NCBI GenBank assembly: GCA_037367405.1 | Contig: JAZKJV010001865.1 | Location: forward strand, 1,178,001-1,242,000 | From: Ottelia alismoides | Lineage: Eukaryota; Streptophyta; Magnoliopsida; Alismatales; Hydrocharitaceae | Reading direction: 5' to 3' | DNA length: 64,000 bases | Shown here: piece by piece, positions 36,266 to 46,125 of the stretch | Position numbering within the stretch: the stretch's first letter is position 1 | How the letters are laid out: every line of letters begins with the position of its first letter | Program-made: the position numbers and the translations under genes | Notes under the pieces: generated by a model | What the model was told of the DNA's origin: nothing | The model's database searches: none | What the model saw: only the letters and a program-made list of their open reading frames with translations

Positions 36266-36560
36266 ACTTAAACCTTACTCGTCCCTGAACAACTAAAATG
36301 AAATGCAAAAGTGAAATGATTTTGGTTCCATAACAAGGTCATGAACAAAAAGTGAAGATGGAGTTTGACTCGACCGTTGGATTAATAATGTGGCAAAACC
36401 TTCTTGGGAATAGGATTGAAGACCTAACAACCTTTAAGTTCCATAAATCTCTATTCAAGTTGCCTCAACAGTCAGTTTAGAATAATTCCTCACACGTAAA
36501 TTCTAATGACTATGAATCTTACTTGTATTATGTAAGAAACGGGTTAGTTATTTATATTAC
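36266..36560 (-). mobile_element. 3' non-coding tail of gypsy element Z
   Basis: Collinear with the tail of element U (12660-12950): shared AGATTCATAGTCATTAGA, a TTATGGAACTTAAAGG-like block and TTTTGCCACATTATTAATCCAA. It stops at about 36540-36580, where LTR sequence begins: the proposed inversion breakpoint. Confidence 0.7.
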
Positions 36561-37108
36561 ATGATAAAACAGAATTAGTGAATATGTACCAAGTACACAT
36601 AGATCAAAATTAACATTTTGCAAATAAAATCTGATTTTAGTGAAATCACTTCTATTGAATAGGTAACTTTGTAAATTGAACTTTGAAAGTGAGTTTTATA
36701 AATTTAGGAATCACATGGACTTGGAATTTAGCCAAGAAATTGGAATTTATGACATTTAGGTTCAACATTTAAAAGTATTTATTCAATGTGGAAATTCTTC
36801 TATATTTTTATAATTTTATGTACATTTTTATGTACAATTAGAAGAAGAATTAAGCCAAAAGGAGCTGGTATGGATCTAAAAAATTAGAGAAGTTTGAGCT
36901 ATTTACATGTGAATATAACTTTTTCAGCTCTTCATTTTTGTGGTTTTCACTCTGAATTATTTTATGGAATTATTATAAATGTACATTTTTAGTCCATTTA
37001 TATTTAAAGTACTATTTTATTGATTTATTGAATATAGGGATATTTATTTGATGTTTTGTTCTGCGATTCAAGCTAAGATTCATATATTAAGATGATGAAT
37101 CACTAATT
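36560..37108 (-). mobile_element. Fragment of the 3' LTR of gypsy element X (first ~550 bp)
   Basis: Starts TGATGAATTAGTGATTCATCA at 37108, directly after a PPT (minus strand TATAGGTGG). Its later part (AACTCACTTTCAAAGTTCAATTT near 36690) resembles the LTR of T near 46990. It is cut off at about 36560. It is probably X's own 3' LTR because it follows X's integrase and tail in the same orientation. Confidence 0.65.
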
Positions 37109-37117
37109 CATCACCAC
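37109..37117 (-). other. Polypurine tract of gypsy element X
   Basis: Minus-strand TATAGGTGG before TGATGAATT. The pre-PPT GACTAGCAAAGTATAAG resembles those of Z and U. Confidence 0.65.
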
Positions 37118-39130
37118 CTATACTTATACTTTGCTAGTCGTCGAGAAAATAAAGAATGGATAAGATTGACTAGTCCATGATAGTGAATGTGAATTAGAAG
37201 ACTTCATCCATTGAAGAACTCTCGATTTTAGTGATCTTAAAATTCTAAGATGAACCAAGCTCTAGTAAAAAAAGGTATCCAACTTCCCTAATCATAGGAC
37301 TCTCTCTCTACACACACACACACACATATATATAAGGATATAACATTAAGTGTGGATTGTATTTAAAAGAGTAGAGTCAAAGCATCACCCAATGTTCTAA
37401 TCCAAGGGACTCTCCTAAGAACTCAATCCTCCACACTAGGGAATAAATCATTCCTTACATCCAATTCATTGTCTCTTTAGTTGTCAATCTTAAAAGTGAA
37501 TATGGAATACTAGTTGATGGAGGGCATAGGATGGTGTCTTTTCTTATCTCCATCTAATTGGAACAAGGATCCTCTCAAGTTAATTATTAATCTCAACACA
37601 CGTATTTTTGTTATAGTTGATCAGTGTATCTATTAAGAGATTGTTGATACATATGTACTTGTTTTCCTGGTAGTATACCGGGGAGTGTCTTTTTTTAGTA
37701 TCTATCATAGTTTTCTACAACCAGACTTGTATCACTATACGATGCAAAGCCCTTTTCTGGTGCTAGCCTGACTCATAAAAGTCTAAGATTGCAGTCCAAG
37801 TGGACACTTGAAAGATTGGGAGTGCTCGCTATTGGTGTAAGCTTTTTAAAAAGTATTTGTAGTGTAAGAGCTTTTCTTTTATCATCATATATATATGGCT
37901 ATCTCCACTGCTTTTACCAAGTTGGTGCACACTAATCAACATTTTATTATGTTTCATCACACCCTGGTACTTAGGTATATATCAAGTGATTTTACTATAA
38001 CAATGTTCTCATACTTGTTAAAGTTGCTTACTCTCAATTTTCATGAATCCTTCATGTATTTTATCTCTTCATCGAGGATCATAAAATCAGATCTAGACTC
38101 AAATCCCTCATCACAGTCCCTCAAGTGAAACCTCAACTCATGATAACTACAATAATACATGTGAAATGGTGATCATATTATTTTTAAGGTAGAGAGTAAG
38201 AATGCAATATAGCACACACATCTTTCAAACTAGGAAGATGTGTATAATTAAGTCATAGACCCTAATGACTAAGGTTGAGTAACTCAAAATCTTAAGACTT
38301 CAAAAACCAAGTTTTCTTAAACTCCTCACGTCTTTTGTGAATGTGTAAGTGTCGGGGTACGAACCATTTTCTTTTTTTTTGTCTCTCTTTTTTTCAAAGG
38401 GTTTTCATTTGGTATAAAAAAATGTGTCAAAACAAAGTGTACTCTTTTTCAAACAATTTTAAAAGCATTTGTTCAAACAATGTCAAGTATATACATTTTC
38501 AAAACATTTTAGAAATCAATTTTACAAATCAGTTACAAAATTCCCATACCCATATCCTGTAAATATATGTAAAACATGTTAAAGTAGGAGCTATGTATAA
38601 ATATATATATGCAAATATGTACGTACAACCCCATATACTTATCTTGTACTAAGTACTAATGGCATAGAGGGAAATGGATGGCATGGCTCGTACTAAGTAT
38701 AAAGAGGAGTAAAAATACGATGAGAGAAACTTGTACGACGCTCCTATACTTAGTCTTGAAATAGTCGAAGGGTAAGACAAAAGTACAAAGGGTAAGGGTA
38801 CAGAAGAATATAAGATGTGATGGGGATGACAAGGGCTCGAATTAGGAGACCGACAATAATATACATACAAGAGCAGGGGTTCCCCCAATACTTGTGCTTT
38901 AAATAGACTAGGGAAGGAATGTGTACTTCCATAATAGGAAACCTAAACTCTAAAAGAATGAACAAATAAAGTGTGTGAGTTAAGAATTGGTGAATCTTCT
39001 TGTCTACTGAATATGTATGTTGCATCATCATGTAGACAGTTCTAAAGTATCTGCATTGTACTTGTACTGCATGAAGTTGACCACCTCAACTTTGATTAAC
39101 TCTCTTTGGAATCTACAAATTGTGTCAGCA
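37118..39130 (-). mobile_element. 3' non-coding region of gypsy element X
   Basis: AT-rich; no recognisable gene. It contains repeated PPT-like motifs on the minus strand (AAGTATATGGGGTTGTACG near 38635; GACTAAGTATAGGAGCGTCG near 38750; AAGTATTGGGGGAACC near 38890) like those in U (10990, 11135). It also holds a short CA/TA microsatellite at 37312-37334. Confidence 0.65.
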
Positions 39131-40250
39131 ATTATCCTTTAAGTAGAAAGGAACGTTCACCATCTGTCAGATCGGCTATCTCTACATCTCCATTGTTGTG
39201 CACTTCTTGAACAATATTGGGATCCGTTAATTTAGATGTCAGCTTCCCATGGAAAATCTTCAACTTGGCATCGAATAACCATACCCTTTGTCCCAAGACA
39301 AATTTCTTACACCTAATGTGCAGACCATGCCACTTCTTAACCTTATCCTTATAAATAAAGCTATTGTGATACGCCCGTCTTTTGATTTCCACTAGCTCGT
39401 TTAAGTTCAAGTCATGGCAAAGCTACCCTAGGTGACAACTCCAATTCAATTGTTTTATTGCCCATTCTAACTTAAGAATTAACCCTATGGGCAAATAGCA
39501 TGTCTTGCCATAGATCATCTAGAAAGGTGAAGTACCAAGTGGAGTCTTGTAGGCCATCCTATAAGACTACAGAACTTGCTCTAATAGCTGGGACTGGTTT
39601 TCCCTGTCAGGACTAACCAACTTCAGAAGAAGTCTCTTTAACTCTCTATTAGAAATCCCTGCCATGTCATTAGACTGTATGTGGTAAGCACTAGTAATTA
39701 TATGCTCAATTACTTAGTCCTTAGCCAATGATCGAACATCTAGTTTCACAAAGTGTCTACCCCAATCAGAAATCTAAACTTTTGGGACCTCAAACCTAGC
39801 AATAATATGTTCCTTCGCAAACTTACAGACAATCTTGTTGTCTACAACTCAGGTTGGGATAGCCTCCACCCACCTTGACAAGTAATCAACCACCAACAAC
39901 ATGTACTCATGTACTTGGGTGTTGGGAAATGGATTCATAAATTCTTTGCCCCATGCATCAAAAACATCACAGAAAGTCATTGGCTACATGAGTATCTCAT
40001 CTCTATATCCAACAGTCCCCCCATTGTCTTACAAATTAGGCATGATCGTGCATAATCAATGGCATCTCTAAACAGGTTTGGCTAATAAAATCCACATTGG
40101 AGTACCTTATGTATGGTTCTCTTCCACGAATGGTGTCCTCCGGCCTCTAATGAATGAAAATATGTGACACACTCTGGTATTCCTCCTGAGTAATACACCT
40201 TCTCCAAACACAATCCAACCCTTCAAAGAAAAGGAATAGATCGTCCTAAT
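39131..40250 (-). pseudogene. Integrase domain remnant of gypsy element X
   Basis: The C-terminal part is an open stretch, 39410-39132: ELVEIKRRAYHNSFIYKDKV, KKWHG, then RVWLFDAKLKIFHGKLTSKL, typical of Tat/Athila integrase tails. Upstream (39420-40250, minus strand) the core can be followed with stops: the NPFPNTQV-like and WGQRIYE segments near 39930-39960, and the zinc-finger part near 40020-40200. It matches the C-terminal integrase of U at 10330-10500. Confidence 0.85.
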
Positions 40251-41009
40251 AGTATCTCCTGTTTCTCCTAGTCCAAGCATACGGAATCTACTTGGAGATA
40301 AGACAATTCACCATGTTGGCAAACCATGGGAGTGAATCTATAATGTAAATTGACTCGTCTGGGAAGGTCTCTCTAATCTACTAAATATCAGGAGAATCTT
40401 TTTGCTCAATATGGGAAAGGTGATCAACCACAACATTCTTTACACTAGGTTTATCCTCAATCTCAAAATAAAATTTTTGGAGTATTAAAGTCCTTCTAAG
40501 AAGACACACCTTTGCGCCCTTCTTTTCCATTAAGACCTGATTATTGTGCGAGAAGTAAAAATCGTCACCTTAAAGCCAATAATATAAGACCTAAACTTCT
40601 TGAAAGCCCATAGTACATTGAGCATTTCCTTTTCAGTCACAGTGTATTTTTTCTATGCAAGTTCCAAAACTTTGCTTGCGTAGTGGATCTCATTCGAAAT
40701 CCTTTTCTTAGTTCTGTCCTAACAAAACTCCTATGGTAAAATCTAAAGCGTCAGTCATGATCTCAAAGGGAAGAGACCAGTCAGGAGATTGTGGGATCGG
40801 TAAGTCATAAATCTTCCTTTTCAAGAGCTCAAAGGCTTCATCTACAATGAATTCCGTGTTTTTTTCCTAAGAACTCAGTACGTGGGAGGGCAATTTTTGA
40901 AAAATTATGAATGGATCTATTATAGAATCCAAAAAGCCCTAAGAATGACCTCATTGACTTTACTGTGTTTGATGTATCAAGTTTCTTGATCACATGCACC
41001 TTGGCAGGG
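40250..41009 (-). pseudogene. RNase H and second half of the reverse transcriptase of gypsy element X
   Basis: On the minus strand from 41009: KVHVIKKLD (about 41000-40975), then the thumb and SPDWSLPFEIMTDALDFTIG (about 40785-40730). RNase H follows with stops, ending FEIEDKPSVKNVVVDHLSHI (about 40470-40405). It starts exactly where the first half (32921) stops in the RT alignment, and both cut ends carry CCCTG. I conclude that they are the two halves of one element, separated by Z and flipped. Decayed and non-functional. Confidence 0.85.
41005..41009. repeat. Right target site duplication of element Z (CAGGG, inverted CCCTG)
   Basis: Adjacent to the LTR start TGATGAATC at 41010; the reverse complement of 32917-32921. 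Confidence 0.75.
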
Positions 41010-42159
41010 TGATGAATCTGTGATTCATAACATTAAAAGATGAAAATAGAGTTTCATTGCTGAGTAATAAGCTGCATTTTATCATATATTTTGCATTATT
41101 AGCATTCATTCACTGGTAAATAATATCTGAATTTTAGAATTCACATTTGCATTAAATAAGAAGCTAAATTCTCTTGTAAATATCACATGTATAATTCCTC
41201 TTTTTCTCTATTATTTATTTATTTTTTACTAACTAAGAAGTGAATAAAATCAACTTTATAGTATATATATTATTATCACTAATAAATAAAAAATACCAAA
41301 AAATATAGACTTGTAAAATTGATTAATAAAACCCATAACCTAGTTTGAGACTAAAAACCCTTAAACATGAATATCTCTCTCAAATTGTCTCCTATGGACC
41401 CTTAAACATTTTCGAATTAATATACATACAATTGCCTTCAAAACAATACCAAATTAAAAAGAATTGGAGTTCATATGTGATACTTTGGTTTTGGTCCCCT
41501 ATTGTATATTACACATATTAACTAATTTGACCCTATTATTTTATGTACAAAAATAATCTTTTTTTGTTTGTTTCTTTTGCTTTTTTCCTTTTATAATTGT
41601 TTTAACAAAATGTGTAAAAATCCAAATGAAAATATAATAAAAAATCAAAGAAAATAAATCAGCCTGAGTCTTTATATATAGTATGTACATATGTCAACTA
41701 TATTTTATTTCTTTGTTTTCTTAATCAATAAAAATTAAAAAAAATGAAGATTAATGTGTAAATTTTTATTTTATATTTCCCAAGATTTTATTTTGAATTT
41801 TATCTTATTCAAAAATGAAAAATATTTGCAAAAAACAAAAATGCGATATTTTATATCTTTAGGATACCGCAAAAAATACTTTTCATAGAGATGATTTATT
41901 TTGATTTTGGGTCCTTCGTGAAAGTTGTAGATCTCGTCAAGATGAACAATTTCATGCTTACCACCTTATAATTTGACTTATTTTGCTCTTTCTTTTTTAT
42001 TTTTCCTTGAATTTATTTTTTTAAATTTTATGGGAGCGACACGTGGCAACTCCAGGAGCTGCCACACGCCACCCCATTTTCTTAATTATTTTTTTGATTT
42101 TATTTATTATTTATTTATTTATTTATTTTCATTTATTTTATTAATTTTTTTATTTACTG

Positions 42160-42168
42160 ATTTATTTA
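42160..42168. repeat. Possible 9-bp target duplication, left side of MULE 2
   Basis: ATTTATTTA, also at 43674-43682. The motif is low-complexity in an ATTTA-rich stretch, so the match could be chance. Confidence 0.35.
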
Positions 42169-42384
42169 TGGAATTTTATTAGTTGTGTCCCTCTTAGATA
42201 TTTCAATATCAGTTATACCCCTCCCTTTCTAGTAATATCTGTTATGCCCCCAACTTCTTCTCGTTATATCGCTTGTGCCCCTTGAGTTAGTTGTCATCTA
42301 TCCCCAACGGAAATAGACGTTAACTTTGGGGACACAAGTGTAAATAAATTAAGACAAAAGGATTGAATGGTCTTTGTCCTCTCT

Positions 42385-42860
42385 CACTCCTCCCTCCCAT
42401 CCTCCTCCTCCTCCCAAGATGACCTCCTCCTCCCTCCCATCATCCTCATCCCTAGGATGTCCTCCTCCTTGGCTGACACTCCTCCTCCCCAACCCCAGGC
42501 CAACCACCTCCCTCCTCCTCCTCCTCCTCCTCTCTCCCCTCGTCCTCCTCCCCAGGCCATCCTCCTCCTTGACCGACCCTCCACCTCCCCAGGCCAACCT
42601 CCTCCCTCCTCCTCCTCCTCCCCTTGCTGACGCCCTCCTCCCCTAACTGACGCCCTCCTCTTCTCCTCCTCTCATGGATAACACCATCCTCCCTCCCCTC
42701 CTCCTCCCCAGGTTTATCCCCTCCTCCCTCTCCTCCTCCTCCTTTTACTCTTATTGCCACTGCTCTCGTTCCTCGCATCCTCCACCCAAAGCTGACCCCC
42801 TCTTCCCTCCTCCTCCTCCCCTTATCGATGCCCTCCTCCCTCCCCTCCCCCTCCTCCCGT
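42385..42860. repeat. CCTCCT-rich low-complexity tract in MULE 2
   Basis: Imperfect CTCCTC repeats. The six overlapping ORFs here on both strands have the biased composition expected from the repeat. Copy 2 (51039-51508) has two 3-bp contractions. Confidence 0.85.
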
Positions 42861-43077
42861 AGATGACACCCTCCTCTCCACCGTCCCCAGCGACAGGCAC
42901 ACACTCTGACCCAACCTCATCCTCAGCATCCCCATCGAGGCTCTCGGCTCCGCCACTGCCCGTTGCGCTGCCCCTCCTCCCCCTCCATGACCACACCAAC
43001 TCCACCTTCGTGCGGCTCCCCCTCCACCATCTCATGAATGACTCCGCCCCTCCCTCACCCCTCCGTCCATCGCCACC

Positions 43078-43329
43078 ATGAATGACACCTTCGATGATAT
43101 CGTCCTCCTCAAGTCAATCCTAGAGACCTACCTCTACAACAACAAGATCATCGTGTTTGTACTCGTTGATGCCTTCACCATCAAATTCCACCATGTGATA
43201 GAGCAGATGTTTGATGTGCTCGCGACCTTCTTTGTGGGAGTTCTTCGGTTCCTTAGAGCTCAAGAATTTCGTGGATATCGTAAGTCATTGTGCAAGTCGG
43301 TCCAAGTCGACAAGTTCGTCCTGAAGTAA
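43078..43329 (+). other. Unidentified 83-codon open frame in MULE 2
   Basis: Starts at ATGAATGACACC and encodes a non-repetitive protein piece (MNDTFDDIVLLKSILETYLY ... FVLK). I do not recognise it. It lies between the CCTCCT tract and the right TIR, where captured host sequence would sit in a Pack-MULE. Copy 2 (51726-51977) differs by one residue (K to M, 'GYRKSL' to 'GYRMSL'). Whether it is a gene fragment or a chance frame is open. Confidence 0.3.
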
Positions 43330-46049
43330 TGTGCAGAGATCATGGTCGACATCGATGAGATCAAAAGTGATAAATTCCCGATGGATCGAAGATCATGCGG
43401 CCATTTGAGAAGCTCAAGATTGATGAACCATGAGGATGAGTAGTAGGAGGTTCTGAGGAGGAGGATGGGTGTGGAGAGTGTATGGACACTTATTCCCTTC
43501 TTAACCGCATCATGGTTTGAAAAAACCATTGTTAATTTCAATTTTTTAATGGTTAAAGTAACTTAGGGGTACAAGTAATAGAATAACAAGAATCTGAGGG
43601 CAATTGATATTCCTAAAAGGGAGCGGCATAACTAATAATGCAATATCTCAGAGGGGCACAACAGATAAAAACAATTTATTTACTTATTTATTATTTATAT
43701 TTACTTATTTATTAATTTTTTAATTAGTATTATTATTTATTTCACTTTTTTATATATTTATTATTTATTTAATTTTTTAATTTAGTTTTTTTTCCTTTAC
43801 CACGTGGCAGCCATAGGGTTGGCCATGTGGTCGCCTCACCTTTCCCCTTCATTCCGCAAGCACCCATCGCTCTGCTTACACGAGATCACTCTCCATCACC
43901 CCCTGCCCCAGTAGTTTTGCAACTGTCGGCCACCATGACCATCCCCCTCTCCCTTTCTCTCTCTTTCCCATAAGGCCCGCACCTGCCTACACCTTTCCCT
44001 CTTTAACCATGCCCTCCATCTCTCTCATTTCCCCATCTACTGCAACCGCACGTAGGACCTAGTCGATGCACAAACCTCGGGCCCCACATGCGAGCACTAA
44101 CGGCCCAACCATAAAAACCCCATCGGGGCAATTGTCTTGAGCATCAACATATGGAGAGCTAAGAGGGCCCTGCTCGCTCTCGCTTGGAGGTGACAGTTGC
44201 AACCCGAAGTTGGAAGTCAACAACGACACGATCCTCTCTTTCCGACGAGATCCATTGACGCTCATACTTATTGTTTCAACCACTACCATGGTTGTTGAGA
44301 TTTGGAGCTCACCACCAGAGCTCCTCTAAGCAACGATCGGGGTTGAGCATAGCTCACCCACAACTCTAACGATTTATCTTCCTCCTTCTCTCCCTTCTTT
44401 TACCTCCTCTGCTCTTCCTCTCTCTGATCTTCTCCACTTCATTCTTCTCCCCATATTTTTTTCTTCTTGAGCATCGCCTGCTCTGCCATCATATGACCAC
44501 GTCACCGGAATCTACCTTATAAGGCTGCTCCGCTTGCCTTCCTCCACGTCGTCGTCACCTTCACGAGCCGCCTCAATGCTCAAGCAATAAGCAGCATCGG
44601 TCGGCACCCCTTTGATCGCTTCACCATCAAACTCTCCATCTTGCCTCAAACCCAGCATCGACGACAAGCTCGCCTCACTGCGACCTTCTCTGCCTTTAGC
44701 CTCCACCAGCGCCACCGACCACAGACAACCTTCCAGCATCATCGACCTTCTTTGCCATCGCCATTGCCCGATAGCAACCGCAAGTAGCCAAAGCCCTTAG
44801 TCCTCCTACCTCTTCGAACTATGTTTCATTGCTCCTACTCTTTCCTTGCTCCACATGAGGAGCAATTGAGGGCAGGCAAATTTGCACTGAAACTCTATTT
44901 TTTAGATAAATTGCTAGAAGCCCCGCCCACCAGCCAAAATTCCTGCTCGCGTGAGGTGCACGTGAGAAAGGAGAATAATTGCATTAAGCACCCCCACATA
45001 TCCAGAAAATAAAAGAAGGATCCTGCTGACCATAGCATGCGTACGACATGTGCATTGGAAAAATTACGCAAAGACACCCTAAGCTCTTGGTAATTGCATC
45101 CACTCGTATTTTTATTTTCTTTTCAATTTATTATGTATTGCATTTAGAACCTTGTTTTTGTTTCCTTTTTTGAGTCTCATTTTGTTACCATTTTATCATT
45201 TTAAAAATTACATTTTGTAGAACAACTTCTTTTCTATCATGTGAATGTTTAATTTATTTTTTTGTGAATTATGGTTAACTTTTTATTATTTTTGTTTTTA
45301 TTTTGGTGTAAAAATACATAATTTACCCATTAAATGATCTCCAATTGATATTAAATCAATCGTTGCTCCAAAAATTTTAAAAGATTCATAATAGGTAGAT
45401 ATTAATGTCTTTTATACTGTACCGAAATTCATTGATTTGCACCTATACCGAGTTCATAATAAATAAATTGGTGATTTGATTAATAGATGTTTAATAGGTC
45501 GTAGATAAATTATTTTTAGGATCTAATAATTTTCCTGGATTCCTCTCATATAGGCTTATCTAGGATAATTTTATTTCTGAAAAATAAATTGGTGTTTTAT
45601 TCATTAAAATTAATTTGCAAAAAATCACATTGCATGCGTCATTAATTTATTAAAAAAACCATTTTACATCATAACAATTCCAAGAAAAAGGTATAGAGTA
45701 TTAATTTAATTATTCTTCGAATTCTGGCCATGTTTTGGGATTTTTGGTTATCATTTTATTGAAAATTACATTTGAGTCCCTAAACTTGCCTGAATTAGCA
45801 TGAAATTTTAATTGCATAAAAAAAATAAAAAATGCCTACATGAAAACCTAAGTTTTAGATAGGCCATTAATCAACCTAAGGAGACAAATGCTTCCTTGAG
45901 TTCGAAATTGGGCTTGCCCAAGTAAAATATAAACTTGACCACTCGCTTTAATTTAAAAATTAATTTAAATGATTTTTTATCAATCCTAAGTGCCAGAATA
46001 CTACAACACAATTTGATAAATTAGTGAGGGAATTTTAGGGTTCATCACA

Positions 46050-46067
46050 TGGCACCATTGTCGGGGA
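46050..46067 (+). other. Primer binding site of gypsy element Z
   Basis: TGGCACCATTGTCGGGGA, two bases after the LTR end; 15 of 18 match the tRNA-Asp complement. Confidence 0.85.
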
Positions 46068-46125
46068 GGCACGACTTAGGTTGATAATTAGAAAATTTAG
46101 ACATTATGTTCTCCACCATGGGTAG
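46068..46125 (+). mobile_element. Start of the leader of gypsy element Z
   Basis: GGCACGACTTAGG... collinear with the X leader at 27664-27725, cut off at GGTAG where the T LTR begins. Confidence 0.7.

Larger units (their letters stand above)
42169..43673. mobile_element. MULE 2: Mutator-like element with a CCTCCT-rich cargo
   Basis: Diverged terminal inverted repeats of about 110 bases (left 42169-42290, right about 43560-43673). Both read TTGTG(T/C)CCCTCT, AGTTAT(A/G)CC and CTTGT(G/A)CCCCT in order when the right end is reverse-complemented. There is no transposase. The interior is a C/T-rich repeat (42385-42860) encoding low-complexity Pro/Ser or Gly/Arg frames, followed by a non-repetitive stretch with an 83-codon frame (43078-43329). 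It lies inside the 5' LTR of Z. Its left TIR holds the breakpoint of the 8.65-kb tandem duplication. Confidence 0.7.
41010..46047 (+). mobile_element. 5' LTR of gypsy element Z, plus orientation
   Basis: Starts TGATGAATCTGTGATTCAT, ends GGGTTCATCA, and is followed by CA and the PBS at 46050. Collinear with the inverted LTR at 32922-36256. It is interrupted by a MULE (about 42169-43673), which accounts for most of its extra length (5,038 bp). The middle (43800-45010) is GC-richer and holds small ORFs (44612-45012) without a recognisable product. It shares CACGTG-containing blocks with its relatives (GAGCGACACGTGGC at about 42034; CCACGTGGCAG at about 43800). Confidence 0.82.

Noticed and set aside
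37312..37334. CA/TA microsatellite
   Set aside because: Real but short and ordinary; noted only within the X tail.
42349..42904. Large overlapping Gly/Arg/Glu-rich and Pro/Ser-rich open frames (also 51003-51552)
   Set aside because: They arise from the CCTCCT repeat: open on both strands and in several frames, with 3-bp length changes between copies and no domain.
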